Assembly: GCA_903929895.1 (NCBI GenBank)
Contig: CAIYWM010000331.1
Location: forward strand, 1-10,601
DNA from: an uncultured Alphaproteobacteria bacterium
GTDB lineage: Bacteria; Pseudomonadota; Alphaproteobacteria; Reyranellales; Reyranellaceae
DNA: 10,601 bases
Direction of reading: 5' to 3'
The first letter of the stretch is position 1. Each line of letters opens with the position of its first letter. The notes below the pieces were generated by a model, which did no database searches, was not told the DNA's origin, and saw only the letters and a list, made by a program, of their open reading frames with translations. The position numbers and the translations under genes were made by a program. This document shows positions 1 through 7,123 of this stretch, one piece after another.

Positions 1-708
1 CGCGAGCTTTCCGGCGGCCAGCGCCAGCGCGTGGCCATGGGCCGCGCCATCGTGCGCGACCCCAAGGTCTTCCTGTTCGACGAGCCGCTGTCGAACCTCG
101 ACGCCAAGCTGCGCGTGCAGATGCGCACCGAGATCAAGAAGGTGCACCAGAAGGTCCGCACGACGACGGTCTACGTCACCCACGACCAGGTCGAGGCGAT
201 GACGCTGGCGGACCGCGTGGTGGTGATGAACGGCGGCCTTATCGAGCAGGTCGGCTCGCCGAACGATCTCTATCACTCTCCGGCGACCAAGTTCGTCGCG
301 GGCTTCATCGGCTCTCCGGCCATGAATTTCATCTCCTGCCAGCTCGAGCAGGCCGCCGGCGCCCTGCGCGTGCGCCTGAACGACACGCTGTCGTTTCCGG
401 TGCCCGCCGACCGCACCGCCCGCTATACGGCCCATGTCGGCAAGCCCAGCCTGATGCTGGGCCTCCGGCCCGAGCACATCACCGAGACCAGGCCGCATAC
501 CGAGTCCAACCAGCACGACTTCGACATGCTGATCGACGTCGTCGAGCCGATGGGCATGGAGACGCTGGTCTACTTCACGGTGAACGGCAGAGAGATCTGC
601 GGCCGCGTCAATCCCAACGCGGGGGCCGAGGCGGCGCAGCAGATGAAGCTGAGGGCCGACCTCAGCAACATGCACCTGATCGACGACAGCACCGGCAAGG
701 TGCTTTAA
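1..708 (+). CDS. ABC transporter ATP-binding protein, MalK/UgpC type (5' partial)
   Basis: This is the C-terminal two thirds of a carbohydrate-type ABC importer ATPase, which would hydrolyse ATP on the cytoplasmic face to drive a sugar, polyol or glycerol-phosphate permease. The frame is open from base 1, so the gene begins outside the window. Of the 235 visible residues, the signature LSGGQ is at 3-7, Walker B with the catalytic Glu (VFLFDE) ends at 28, the D-loop SNLD is at 31-34 and the switch His is at 61 (VYVTHDQ). From about residue 104 a MalK-style TOBE/OB domain follows, with the typical LRPEHI at 155-160. Walker A and the Q-loop must lie upstream. Family members are about 350-370 residues, so roughly 120-130 are missing. 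The next gene starts 30 bp on, on the same strand, so they are probably co-transcribed. The class is certain; the transported substrate is unknown. Confidence 0.95.
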   Translation, partial: RELSGGQRQRVAMGRAIVRDPKVFLFDEPLSNLDAKLRVQMRTEIKKVHQKVRTTTVYVTHDQVEAMTLADRVVVMNGGLIEQVGSPNDLYHSPATKFVAGFIGSPAMNFISCQLEQAAGALRVRLNDTLSFPVPADRTARYTAHVGKPSLMLGLRPEHITETRPHTESNQHDFDMLIDVVEPMGMETLVYFTVNGREICGRVNPNAGAEAAQQMKLRADLSNMHLIDDSTGKVL

Positions 709-726
709 TCGCCGCTTTCCGGCGTT

Positions 727-732
727 GAGGAG
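727..732 (+). promoter_or_regulatory. ribosome binding site of the SDR at 739
   Basis: GAGGAG lies 6 bases before the ATG at 739. It supports this start and shows that the SDR is translated independently of the ABC ATPase upstream. Confidence 0.75.
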
Positions 733-738
733 ATTTTC

Positions 739-1503
739 ATGGGTTCGTTGACGGGCAAAGTCGCCTGGGTGACTGGTGCTGGCTCGGGTATTGGCCAGGC
801 GGCGGCGGTGGCCCTCGCAAAGGACGGTGCGACCGTGGTGCTGACCGGCCGGCGCCGGGCGCCGCTCGAGGAGACCGCGGCGATGATCGCCGAGGCGGGT
901 GGCAAGGCTGAGGTGAAGCCGGCAGACCTGATGAAGGCCTCCGCGGTCGAGAAGACCGTCGCCGCGATCGCCAAGAAGCACCGCCGCATCGACATCCTGG
1001 TCAACAATGCCGGCCTCAACATCCAGAAGCGGAGCTGGAAGCAGCTGACGCCCAAGGGTGTCGACGAGGTCGTGCACGGCAACCTGTCGAGCGCCTTCTA
1101 CTGCACCTCGGCGGTGCTGCCGCTGATGCGCAAGAACAAGGGCGGCGTGCTGATCCATACGTCGTCGGTCGCCGGCAAGGTGCCGAGCCTGCTGTCGGGC
1201 CCGGCCTATTCGGCGGCCAAGCACGGCGTCGTGGCGATGAGCCATACGATCAACATGGAAGAGTGCGTCAACGGGATCCGCTCCTGCGTGGTCTGCCCGG
1301 GCGAGGTGGCGACGCCGATCCTCGACAAGCGGCCGATCCCCATCACGCCGGCCGAGCGCAAGCGCATGGCTCAGTCGGAGGATGTCGGCGACCTGATCCG
1401 CTACATCGCCTGCCTGCCGCCGCACATCGTCATCAACGAGGTGATGATCAACCCGACCTGGAACCGCGGCTACGTCGCGAGCCTGCAGCGCGGCAAGTCC
1501 TGA
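739..1503 (+). CDS. short-chain dehydrogenase/reductase (classical SDR, YdfG-like C-terminus)
   Basis: A 254-residue NAD(P)-dependent oxidoreductase with a single Rossmann domain. The cofactor motif TGAGSGIG is at 12-19, NNAG at 89-92, the tetrad Asn at 115, candidate catalytic Ser at 142/143, and Tyr157 and Lys161 in YSAAK. PG at 187-188 follows the sixth strand. The second strand ends in TGRRR (36-40) rather than an acidic residue, which favours NADP(H). The C-terminus reads INEVMINPTWNR, without the VDGG seen in FabG-like members, and resembles YdfG-type (serine/3-hydroxy acid dehydrogenase) SDRs. It follows the ABC ATPase by 30 bp and precedes the Ldh_2 dehydrogenase by 1 bp, so it probably oxidises or reduces an intermediate derived from the imported compound. 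The substrate is not assignable. Confidence 0.93.
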   Translation: MGSLTGKVAWVTGAGSGIGQAAAVALAKDGATVVLTGRRRAPLEETAAMIAEAGGKAEVKPADLMKASAVEKTVAAIAKKHRRIDILVNNAGLNIQKRSWKQLTPKGVDEVVHGNLSSAFYCTSAVLPLMRKNKGGVLIHTSSVAGKVPSLLSGPAYSAAKHGVVAMSHTINMEECVNGIRSCVVCPGEVATPILDKRPIPITPAERKRMAQSEDVGDLIRYIACLPPHIVINEVMINPTWNRGYVASLQRGKS

Positions 1504-1504
1504 C

Positions 1505-2599
1505 ATGGGCAGCGTGACGATCAAGGCGAAGGAGCTCGAATCCTTCGTCGCGGACATCTTTGCCACGGCGGGATGCTCGAAGGAGGAGGGCGGTCGCATC
1601 GGCCGCTATCTCGTAAGCGCAAACCTGTCGGGCCATGACAGCCACGGCGTGGTGCGCGTGCCGCGCTACGCCTCGCAGAAGAAGAGCGGCACGGTCATAG
1701 CCGACGTGACGGTCGACGTGCTGGTCGATACGCCGGTGATCGCCGTGGTCGACGGCAAGTACGGCTTCGGCCAGACCGTGACGCCGCAGGCCGTGCAGAT
1801 CGGCATCGACAAGTGCCTGAAGAACGGCCTCTCGGCCGTGACGCTGCGCAATGCCGGCCATGTCGGCCGGGTGGGCGACTGGGCCGAGATGGCGGCCGAA
1901 GCGGGTCTCGTCTCGGTGCATTTCGTGAATGCGTCGGGCAGCGTCCTGGTGGCGCCCTATGGCGGCGTCGAGCGTCGCTTCTCGACGGCGCCCTACTGTG
2001 TTGGCGTCCCGCGGCCCGGCGAGGATCCGCTGGTCCTCGACTTTGCCACCTCGATCGTGGCCGAGGGCAAGGTCCTGGTGACGAGCCAGGGCGGCAAGAA
2101 GCTGCCGGAGGGCGCGCTGATCGGTCCCGACGGCAAGCCGAGCGCCGACCCGCATCTGCTCTACGGCGACTACACGCCGACCGGCCCGCGCGATCACAGC
2201 AAGGGCACCGGAGCCATCCGCGCTTTCGGCGACCACAAGGGCTCGGGCCTCGCCTTCATGTGCGAGATCCTGGGCGGGTCGCTGTCGGGCACGGGTGCGA
2301 CCGATCCCAAGCGCGGCCGCTTCGCCAACGGCATGCTGTCCTTCTATGTCGATCCCAAGGTGTTCGACGCCGAGGGCTTCTTCCCGGCGGACATCGCCAA
2401 GTACGTCTCGTTCGTGAAGGGCTCAAAGCCGGCCACGCCCGGCGTCGAGATCCTGGTGCCGGGCGAGCAGGAATCCCGCACCCGTGCCCAGCGTCTTGCC
2501 GACGGTGTGCCGCTGCCGGACGATACCTGGGCCGCCATCGTGGAGACCGCGCGCTCGGTCGGCCTCGACGAGCGGCGCATCCAGCAGGCGACGATGTAG
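1505..2599 (+). CDS. Ldh_2 family (malate/L-lactate/ureidoglycolate dehydrogenase type) oxidoreductase
   Basis: A 364-residue cytoplasmic NAD(P)-dependent 2-hydroxyacid or imino-acid dehydrogenase of the non-Rossmann Ldh_2 fold (relatives: AllD, YlbC/ComC, DpkA, sulfolactate dehydrogenase). Family hallmarks are GHDSHGVVRVPRY at 43-55 with its conserved Ser-His-Gly, NAGHVGRVGDWAE at 116-128 with the expected His119, the cofactor-contact stretch ATSIVAEGK at 181-189, and the glycine-rich FGDHKGSGLAFMCEIL at 241-256. The length matches the family (about 340-360). The upstream stop TGA and this ATG are separated by one base and no good Shine-Dalgarno is visible, so translation is probably coupled to the SDR. 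The N-terminus aligns with the usual family start. Family members reduce or oxidise alpha-keto/alpha-hydroxy acids, so a sugar-acid or hydroxy-acid substrate fits the operon, but this is inference. It ends 4 bp from the convergent membrane gene. Confidence 0.94.
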   Translation: MGSVTIKAKELESFVADIFATAGCSKEEGGRIGRYLVSANLSGHDSHGVVRVPRYASQKKSGTVIADVTVDVLVDTPVIAVVDGKYGFGQTVTPQAVQIGIDKCLKNGLSAVTLRNAGHVGRVGDWAEMAAEAGLVSVHFVNASGSVLVAPYGGVERRFSTAPYCVGVPRPGEDPLVLDFATSIVAEGKVLVTSQGGKKLPEGALIGPDGKPSADPHLLYGDYTPTGPRDHSKGTGAIRAFGDHKGSGLAFMCEILGGSLSGTGATDPKRGRFANGMLSFYVDPKVFDAEGFFPADIAKYVSFVKGSKPATPGVEILVPGEQESRTRAQRLADGVPLPDDTWAAIVETARSVGLDERRIQQATM

Positions 2600-2603
2600 G
2601 TCG

Positions 2604-4298
2604 TCAGCGGCCGGCGGCGCGCTGCAGCCGGTACAGGGAACCCGCCACCGGATCGACCGACACCGGTGTCGCGGTGAAGTCGGTGCGCAGCATGCGTTGC
2701 AGCGCACCGAGACGGCCGGCGTCGGCGACCATGCCGGTCTCGGTCAGCAGCTGTGCCTCGGGAATGTTCCACAGGCGCACGACGATCACCTCGTAGCCGA
2801 GCTCCAGGGCGCGGTCGATCTGCCGGCGCAGCGACTCGACGTGCCGGTCGGTGGTCCAGTCGGGGTGCCGCAGCACGTCGCCGGTGAAGCCGATCCATTT
2901 GAATTTCGGCAGTGCCTGCGGCGCCGGTCCCAGCCCGGCGAGGCCGGGCTCCGCCGTGCCCCAGTGCAGCGAGGCGTAGACCATCGTCCAGTCGAAATCG
3001 TGCAGCAGGAAGACGGTGCGTGCCGGATCGCCCTGACGTTCCAGGCGCTCGATGGCGCCGCGCCATTTGCTGTCGAGCCCGCGCAGCGGGGCGATGCTCC
3101 AGACATTGTAGGCAAACAGCGCCACGGTGACGGCGGCCATGGCGGCGAGGCCGCGCCCGGGCCAGCGCCGGTGCGCGGCCAGCAGCACCAGCGCCCAGGC
3201 CGGGGTCACCCAGGCCATGACGTTGATCTGCATCTGCGGGTCTTGCGGCTGGGAATAGAGGTTGAAGACCTCGCCGGCGAGGAAGGTGACGCCGAACACC
3301 GCCAACAGGGCCCGGGCCGGTCGATCTTCGGCGCGCCGCAGGATCGAGGCCGCGACGACGGCGATGCCCAGCAGCCAGAAGGTCGTGGCGAAGCGCCAGA
3401 TGTCCCAGCCAGGAAGCCTGTCGAAGGTCGTGACACCGGTTCCCAGCAGGTAGGCCACGATGCCGTCCCACAGGTAGCCGACCTTGGCCCAGGTGAAGCC
3501 CGCCCACACCGAGCGCACCGCCTTGCCCGTCCAGATGAGATCGAGGGGGCCGACGGCGCCGGCATGGCCCCACCAGGCCAGCGCCACAACGGTCGCTGTG
3601 GCGACCATGCCGGCGACGAACAGCGCGATCCAGGCGAGGCGGCGCCCGAGGCGCGATTCGCACAGCCAGAGCGCGGCCAGCATCGCCGGCAGGGTCGGGA
3701 ACATCAGCCGCCATTCGAACAGCCAACCGAGCGAGAACAGCACCGAGACCGCGGCGACCCGCACGACCGACGGCCGCGCGAACCATACCGCGCCCAGCGC
3801 CATCGCCGCGAACATCACTGTGTAGCTCGGCATGATGTCCTCGTTGACGATGGCGAGGAACATCACGTGGCTGGTCGCGAGGTGGAAAGCGCCCGTCAGC
3901 CAGGCGATGACCCGGTCGCCGGTCATTGCTCGGGCGAGCAGATAGGCCACGCTGGTGCAGAGGCTCGCGCTCACGGCATTGAGGATGGTGAGCTGGCGCC
4001 GCGGATCGCCGGCAAAGACACCCAAGAGGTCGAGCAGGCGGCAGAGGGCGCCGTAGACGGGGTAGAAGAGATAGTTGGAGGGGTAGAGCGGCGCGTTCGC
4101 CGGATCGACCACCCAGGGCTTCAGCTCGAGGCTCTTGAAGACGCCATTGCCGGTCAATCCGCCCTGCGCGTTGTCGAACCACAGGATCAGGGCGATCAGC
4201 ACGGCGCTGCTGCCGACGACGAGCAACGCAAGATCGACGAGTGTGCCGCGCGGCGCGTGGTCGTGCCGCAAGGGATCGGAGGGAGCCAGAAGGGTCAT
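2604..4298 (-). CDS. polytopic membrane protein, possible GT-C-type glycosyltransferase
   Basis: A 564-residue integral membrane protein that I cannot place in a named family. About 10-12 hydrophobic segments are visible, at roughly 20-41, 104-124, 130-150, 157-173, 178-213, 221-242, 303-319, 328-345, 360-376 and 385-402. A long polar loop (about 43-103) follows the first segment, with Asp/Glu-containing stretches there (FDN at 41-43) and later (NED at 152-154). The last 160 residues form a soluble domain rich in Trp and charged residues (for example LLHDFDW at 431-437). One membrane helix, a large extracytoplasmic loop, many more helices and a soluble tail is the general plan of lipid-linked-sugar GT-C (GT39/ArnT-like) enzymes, but no diagnostic motif is seen. 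The gene faces the dehydrogenase at 4 bp and is divergent from the 99-residue gene across 89 bp. The Shine-Dalgarno is weak. It is the coding strand here; long ORFs opposite lack natural composition. Confidence 0.82.
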   Translation of the reverse strand: MTLLAPSDPLRHDHAPRGTLVDLALLVVGSSAVLIALILWFDNAQGGLTGNGVFKSLELKPWVVDPANAPLYPSNYLFYPVYGALCRLLDLLGVFAGDPRRQLTILNAVSASLCTSVAYLLARAMTGDRVIAWLTGAFHLATSHVMFLAIVNEDIMPSYTVMFAAMALGAVWFARPSVVRVAAVSVLFSLGWLFEWRLMFPTLPAMLAALWLCESRLGRRLAWIALFVAGMVATATVVALAWWGHAGAVGPLDLIWTGKAVRSVWAGFTWAKVGYLWDGIVAYLLGTGVTTFDRLPGWDIWRFATTFWLLGIAVVAASILRRAEDRPARALLAVFGVTFLAGEVFNLYSQPQDPQMQINVMAWVTPAWALVLLAAHRRWPGRGLAAMAAVTVALFAYNVWSIAPLRGLDSKWRGAIERLERQGDPARTVFLLHDFDWTMVYASLHWGTAEPGLAGLGPAPQALPKFKWIGFTGDVLRHPDWTTDRHVESLRRQIDRALELGYEVIVVRLWNIPEAQLLTETGMVADAGRLGALQRMLRTDFTATPVSVDPVAGSLYRLQRAAGR

Positions 4299-4387
4299 CG
4301 GGCCGGCCGGCGGCTTAGGCCACGGCGCTTGCGGCAGGAGCGCCGCGCGCGCACCATCGCGTCAGACAACAGGAACGGGCGGATGTC

Positions 4388-4687
4388 ATGTATCGTGTAA
4401 CTTCCCAATTCAAGGCGACGATACTGGCGCGCTTCGCGGCGGCGCTGCATCAGCTCGACGACTGGAACCGCGAGCCCAACTGGAAGGAGGAGGAGTGCCT
4501 CTTCCGCGCCCTGGGCTACATGAAGCGCGGCAATTTCAAGCTCGCCGAGGCGGAACTGAAGGAACTGACCGCCATATTCACGACGCCGCCGGACAAGAAG
4601 GCGGTTGCGCCCGATATCGGCCGGGAACGCTACACCAAGGCCCTGATGAAGCGGGGACTCGCCCAGTTGAGAGGGGAGGCGGCCTGA
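4388..4687 (+). CDS. small helical protein with one TPR-like motif, function unknown
   Basis: A 99-residue, probably cytoplasmic and almost entirely helical protein, with no signal peptide or membrane segment. Residues 44-60 match the core spacing of a tetratricopeptide motif: Tyr44, Gly48, Phe50, Ala53 and Leu57 fall on the usual positions 11, 15, 17, 20 and 24. Only this one repeat is recognisable, so a protein-binding role is a guess. Charged-residue-rich composition and lack of low-complexity Arg/Pro runs argue that it is real, whereas the overlapping minus-strand frame (4295-4717) has shadow-like composition. The ATG is preceded by a purine-rich GGGCGGA; an ATG five bases upstream is in another frame. 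The gene starts 89 bp from the divergent membrane gene and ends 100 bp before tctC. No clear promoter is visible in either gap. Confidence 0.72.
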   Translation: MYRVTSQFKATILARFAAALHQLDDWNREPNWKEEECLFRALGYMKRGNFKLAEAELKELTAIFTTPPDKKAVAPDIGRERYTKALMKRGLAQLRGEAA

Positions 4688-4776
4688 CGCCGTTCCAGAG
4701 ACGCAAGATTGCCCCATGCCGGTGTTTCAGTAGCCGTTGTCGGCGGTATTCTCAACGACGCCGCAAATGAAGTCCT

Positions 4777-4782
4777 GGGAGA
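4777..4782 (+). promoter_or_regulatory. ribosome binding site that fixes the TctC start
   Basis: GGGAGA lies 5 bases before ATG 4788. The frame is also open upstream, with a TTG at 4737 and an ATG at 4767, but neither gives a Lys/Arg-led signal peptide at its N-terminus. This site plus the signal peptide selects 4788. Confidence 0.7.
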
Positions 4783-4787
4783 AAACA

Positions 4788-5759
4788 ATGAAGAAGATGA
4801 CGAGGCGCGCCGCCGGCGCGCTGGCGCTGGCTGTGTTCGCGAGTCCTGCGTGGGCGCAGGAGTTTCCGTCCAAGTCTCTCAAGCTCGTGGTGCCCTATGC
4901 ACCGGGCGGCGGCGCCGATTCGGTGGCGCGCATCGTCGCCAAGAAAGTCAGCGAGAATATCGGCCAGCCGATCGTGATCGAGAACAAGGGCGGGGCGGGC
5001 TCGATCGTCGGTACCGATCTGGTGGCCAAGGCCGAGCCCGACGGCTACACGCTGCTGCTCGGCCAGTCGGGCCCGATCTCGATCAACCCAGCCGTCTACA
5101 AGACGCTGCCCTATGATCCGGTGAAGGACTTCGCGCCGATCACCATGACGACGGCCTATCCCTACATACTGGTCGTCAATTCCGACTCGCCGGCCAAGAC
5201 TGTGCAGGAGTTCGTGGCGCTGGCGAAGAGCAAGCCCGGCGGCCTGAACTACGGGTCGACCGGCGTCGGCGCGGCCAACCATCTCGTGGCTGAGCTGTTC
5301 GCCAGCAAGGCCGGTCTCAAGATGACCCACGTGCCCTATCGTGGGACGGCGCTGGCGGTCGGCGATCTCGTCAGCGGCCAGTTGAACGTGGTGTTCGGCG
5401 ACCCGATCAGCGTCCTGCCGCACATCAGGTCCGGCAAGCTGCGCGCTCTGGCCGTCACCAGCCTCGAACGGTCGCCGGTGGCGCCCGAGGTTCCCACGGT
5501 CGCGGAGAGCGGCTATCCCGGCTTCGAGGCGCTCGCCTGGCACGGCATCCTGGCGCCGGCCAAAACGCCGCCCGCGGTGATCAAGAAGCTGAACGCCGAG
5601 ATCGTGAAGGCCTTGGCTGATCCCGCTACTAAGGAGCTGCTGGAGAAGCAGGCCATGCAGACGGTCGGCAACACGCCGGAAGCGTTCGCCGCCTTCATCC
5701 AGAAGGACATCGCGACCTGGAAGGCAGTCGCGGCGGCCGCCAACGTCACCGTCGAGTAG
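4788..5759 (+). CDS. TctC/Bug family tripartite tricarboxylate transporter substrate-binding protein
   Basis: A 323-residue periplasmic solute-binding protein. The N-terminus is a classical Sec signal peptide: Lys/Arg at 2-7, a hydrophobic core AGALALAVFA, and an AWA cleavage site predicted after residue 23. Family marks are PYAPGGGAD at 36-44, which forms the carboxylate-binding loop in Bug proteins, then an IENKGGAGS-type strand and loop, YGSTGVGAANHL, VPYRG and a GYPGFEA-type segment near the C-terminal lobe. The length is normal for the family. These proteins deliver carboxylates (tricarboxylates, dicarboxylates, nicotinate, aromatic acids and others) to TctA/TctB membrane subunits. None is present here, so it is an orphan receptor, as is common in this family. 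Its last 14 bases overlap the convergent MmgE/PrpD gene. A shared substrate with that enzyme is plausible but unproven. Confidence 0.95.
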   Translation: MKKMTRRAAGALALAVFASPAWAQEFPSKSLKLVVPYAPGGGADSVARIVAKKVSENIGQPIVIENKGGAGSIVGTDLVAKAEPDGYTLLLGQSGPISINPAVYKTLPYDPVKDFAPITMTTAYPYILVVNSDSPAKTVQEFVALAKSKPGGLNYGSTGVGAANHLVAELFASKAGLKMTHVPYRGTALAVGDLVSGQLNVVFGDPISVLPHIRSGKLRALAVTSLERSPVAPEVPTVAESGYPGFEALAWHGILAPAKTPPAVIKKLNAEIVKALADPATKELLEKQAMQTVGNTPEAFAAFIQKDIATWKAVAAAANVTVE

Positions 5760-7095
5760 GCACCGCCAACGCCAGCAGCGAGGAGACATCCTCGCTGCGG
5801 TCGAGCGCCCACACGGCATCGATCAGCGGCTGGATGTCGTGGTCCGGCTCCCAGCGCCTTGCCTCGTCGCGCAGCTTGGCCTCGATCTCGGCATCCTTCA
5901 GCGGGTTCGAGGAGCTGCCGCGCGCCGCCTGGGTCGACAGCGCGTGCTTCTTCCCGTCGTTGGTCCAGATGTCCATCTCGGCGGCGATGGTCGAGAGCCG
6001 GTCGTCGCTCGTGCACTCGAACCGGGCCCGTAGCGCCTTGATGGCGGGATCGGCGACGCAGGCATCGGTCAACTGGTCGAGGCCGGCCTTGCCGAGGACG
6101 AGAGCTGCCGAGACGCAGTGCTGCAGGCTGACCTGGGCTTCACGGCCGGTCGCGATGTCGGCCCGGTCGGTGCGCTGCAGGAGCAGGGGATTGCCGCGCA
6201 CCGCGATCCGCTCGACCGCCCTGTCCGGATGGGTGCGGCGCCAGTCGAGCGCCAGGTCGAGCAGGGGATGGATCACGAAGCCCGCGGCATAGGGCTTGAT
6301 CGAGTTGTGGTTGACCTGCCAGTCCGTGCCCAGACCGTCGAGCAGGGCCGTCCAGTTCGGCGGTTCGCCCATGGCGGCGAGGAAGCCCTGCGCCCCGGCG
6401 ATCGGCTCGGGCGGGCCGGCAAAGCCCTTCTCTGCCATCAGGGCGGAGAACAGCCCGTTGCGCGCGGCGTTGCCGACGCTGACGCTCTTGGCGGGCCAGC
6501 CCAGGCACTCGCAGAGCCCGGCGGACTGGGTCGAGGCGCTGCCCAGCGCCCAGACGGTGCGCTCGACGTCGAGGCCCAGCAGCTTCGCCGCGCCCGCCGC
6601 CGAACCGAACACGCCGCAAGTCGAGGTGATGTGCCAGCCCTTGGGATAATGGCCCGGGGAGACAGCGCCGCCGACCCGGCATTCGATCTCGAAGCCGAGC
6701 GCGAAGGCGAGGAGCAGGTCCGGGCCGGTCACGTGGCGGATCTCGGACAGGGCCAGCAGCGCAGGTGCCAGCGGCGAGGTTGGGTGAACGACGGTCGGAA
6801 GATGCGTGTCGCAATAGTCGAAGACGTTGGCGCCTGCCGCGTTCAGGAAGGCGGCGGTCAGCGGGTCGATGCGCTCGGGCCGACCGACGATGGTGGCCTG
6901 CCGGCCGCCCGAGAACTCGCCCAGCGTCCGCAGCGCCAGCTCGACCGGCTGGGTACGGCATCCGGCGATCGCCACGGCGAAGAAGTTCATCAGGGCGCGC
7001 TTGGCCTCGTGGCGCGCCTTCTCGGGAAGGTCGTCCCACTTCGTATCGACGATGAAGCGGGCCAGCTCCGGGGTGACGCCTTGTCTGGGCAGCAT
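5746..7095 (-). CDS. MmgE/PrpD family protein (2-methylcitrate dehydratase / cis-aconitate decarboxylase-like)
   Basis: A 449-residue cytoplasmic enzyme with the all-helical N-terminal MmgE/PrpD domain followed by the smaller C-terminal domain. Visible hallmarks are FDYCDTH at 92-98, HPTSPLAPALLAL at 104-116, GWHITSTCGVFGSAAGAA at 153-170, PAKSVSVGNAA at 201-211 and KPYAAGFVIHPLLD at 267-280. Residues reported as active-site in human cis-aconitate decarboxylase (Asp93, Thr97, His103, His159, Lys207, Lys272, from memory) have counterparts at Asp93, Thr97, His104, His155, Lys203 and Lys267, so the protein is probably catalytically competent. The family dehydrates, decarboxylates or isomerises tri- and dicarboxylates, and the reaction here is not determined. 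It is the last gene of a minus-strand unit, 28 bp after the small anchored protein, with only a weak purine-rich site before the ATG. No prpB or prpC lies nearby, so a standard 2-methylcitrate cycle role is not supported. Confidence 0.93.
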   Translation of the reverse strand: MLPRQGVTPELARFIVDTKWDDLPEKARHEAKRALMNFFAVAIAGCRTQPVELALRTLGEFSGGRQATIVGRPERIDPLTAAFLNAAGANVFDYCDTHLPTVVHPTSPLAPALLALSEIRHVTGPDLLLAFALGFEIECRVGGAVSPGHYPKGWHITSTCGVFGSAAGAAKLLGLDVERTVWALGSASTQSAGLCECLGWPAKSVSVGNAARNGLFSALMAEKGFAGPPEPIAGAQGFLAAMGEPPNWTALLDGLGTDWQVNHNSIKPYAAGFVIHPLLDLALDWRRTHPDRAVERIAVRGNPLLLQRTDRADIATGREAQVSLQHCVSAALVLGKAGLDQLTDACVADPAIKALRARFECTSDDRLSTIAAEMDIWTNDGKKHALSTQAARGSSSNPLKDAEIEAKLRDEARRWEPDHDIQPLIDAVWALDRSEDVSSLLALAVPTRR

Positions 7096-7123
7096 GGTAT
7101 TTCTTTCAATGAGAGAAGCGTGA

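Noticed and set aside
4301..4308. The 8-bp palindrome GGCCGGCC in the divergent gap before the membrane gene, considered as an operator.
   Set aside because: Perfect GC-only palindromes of this length are common by chance in DNA of this composition, and no second copy or spaced dyad is seen.
2484..4400. A 638-codon open frame on the plus strand and a 612-codon frame on the minus strand (2344-4182), both overlapping the membrane protein gene.
   Set aside because: Both are shadows caused by high GC. Their translations are runs of Arg, Pro, Gly, Ala and Gln without domains, while the 2604-4298 frame has clear membrane helices and natural composition.
4295..4717. A 140-codon minus-strand frame whose stop overlaps the start of the membrane gene in an ATGA arrangement, which looked like translational coupling.
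   Set aside because: The translation is low in conserved-looking features, and the opposite strand encodes a more natural 99-residue helical protein.
4688..4787. A possible promoter for tctC (TTTCAG at 4725 with TATTCT at 4747).
   Set aside because: The upstream hexamer barely resembles a -35 box, so the pair is not better than chance.
4752..5819. A 355-codon minus-strand frame opposite the TctC gene.
   Set aside because: It is Arg/Gly/His-rich with no motif. The plus strand encodes a complete TctC protein with a signal peptide.
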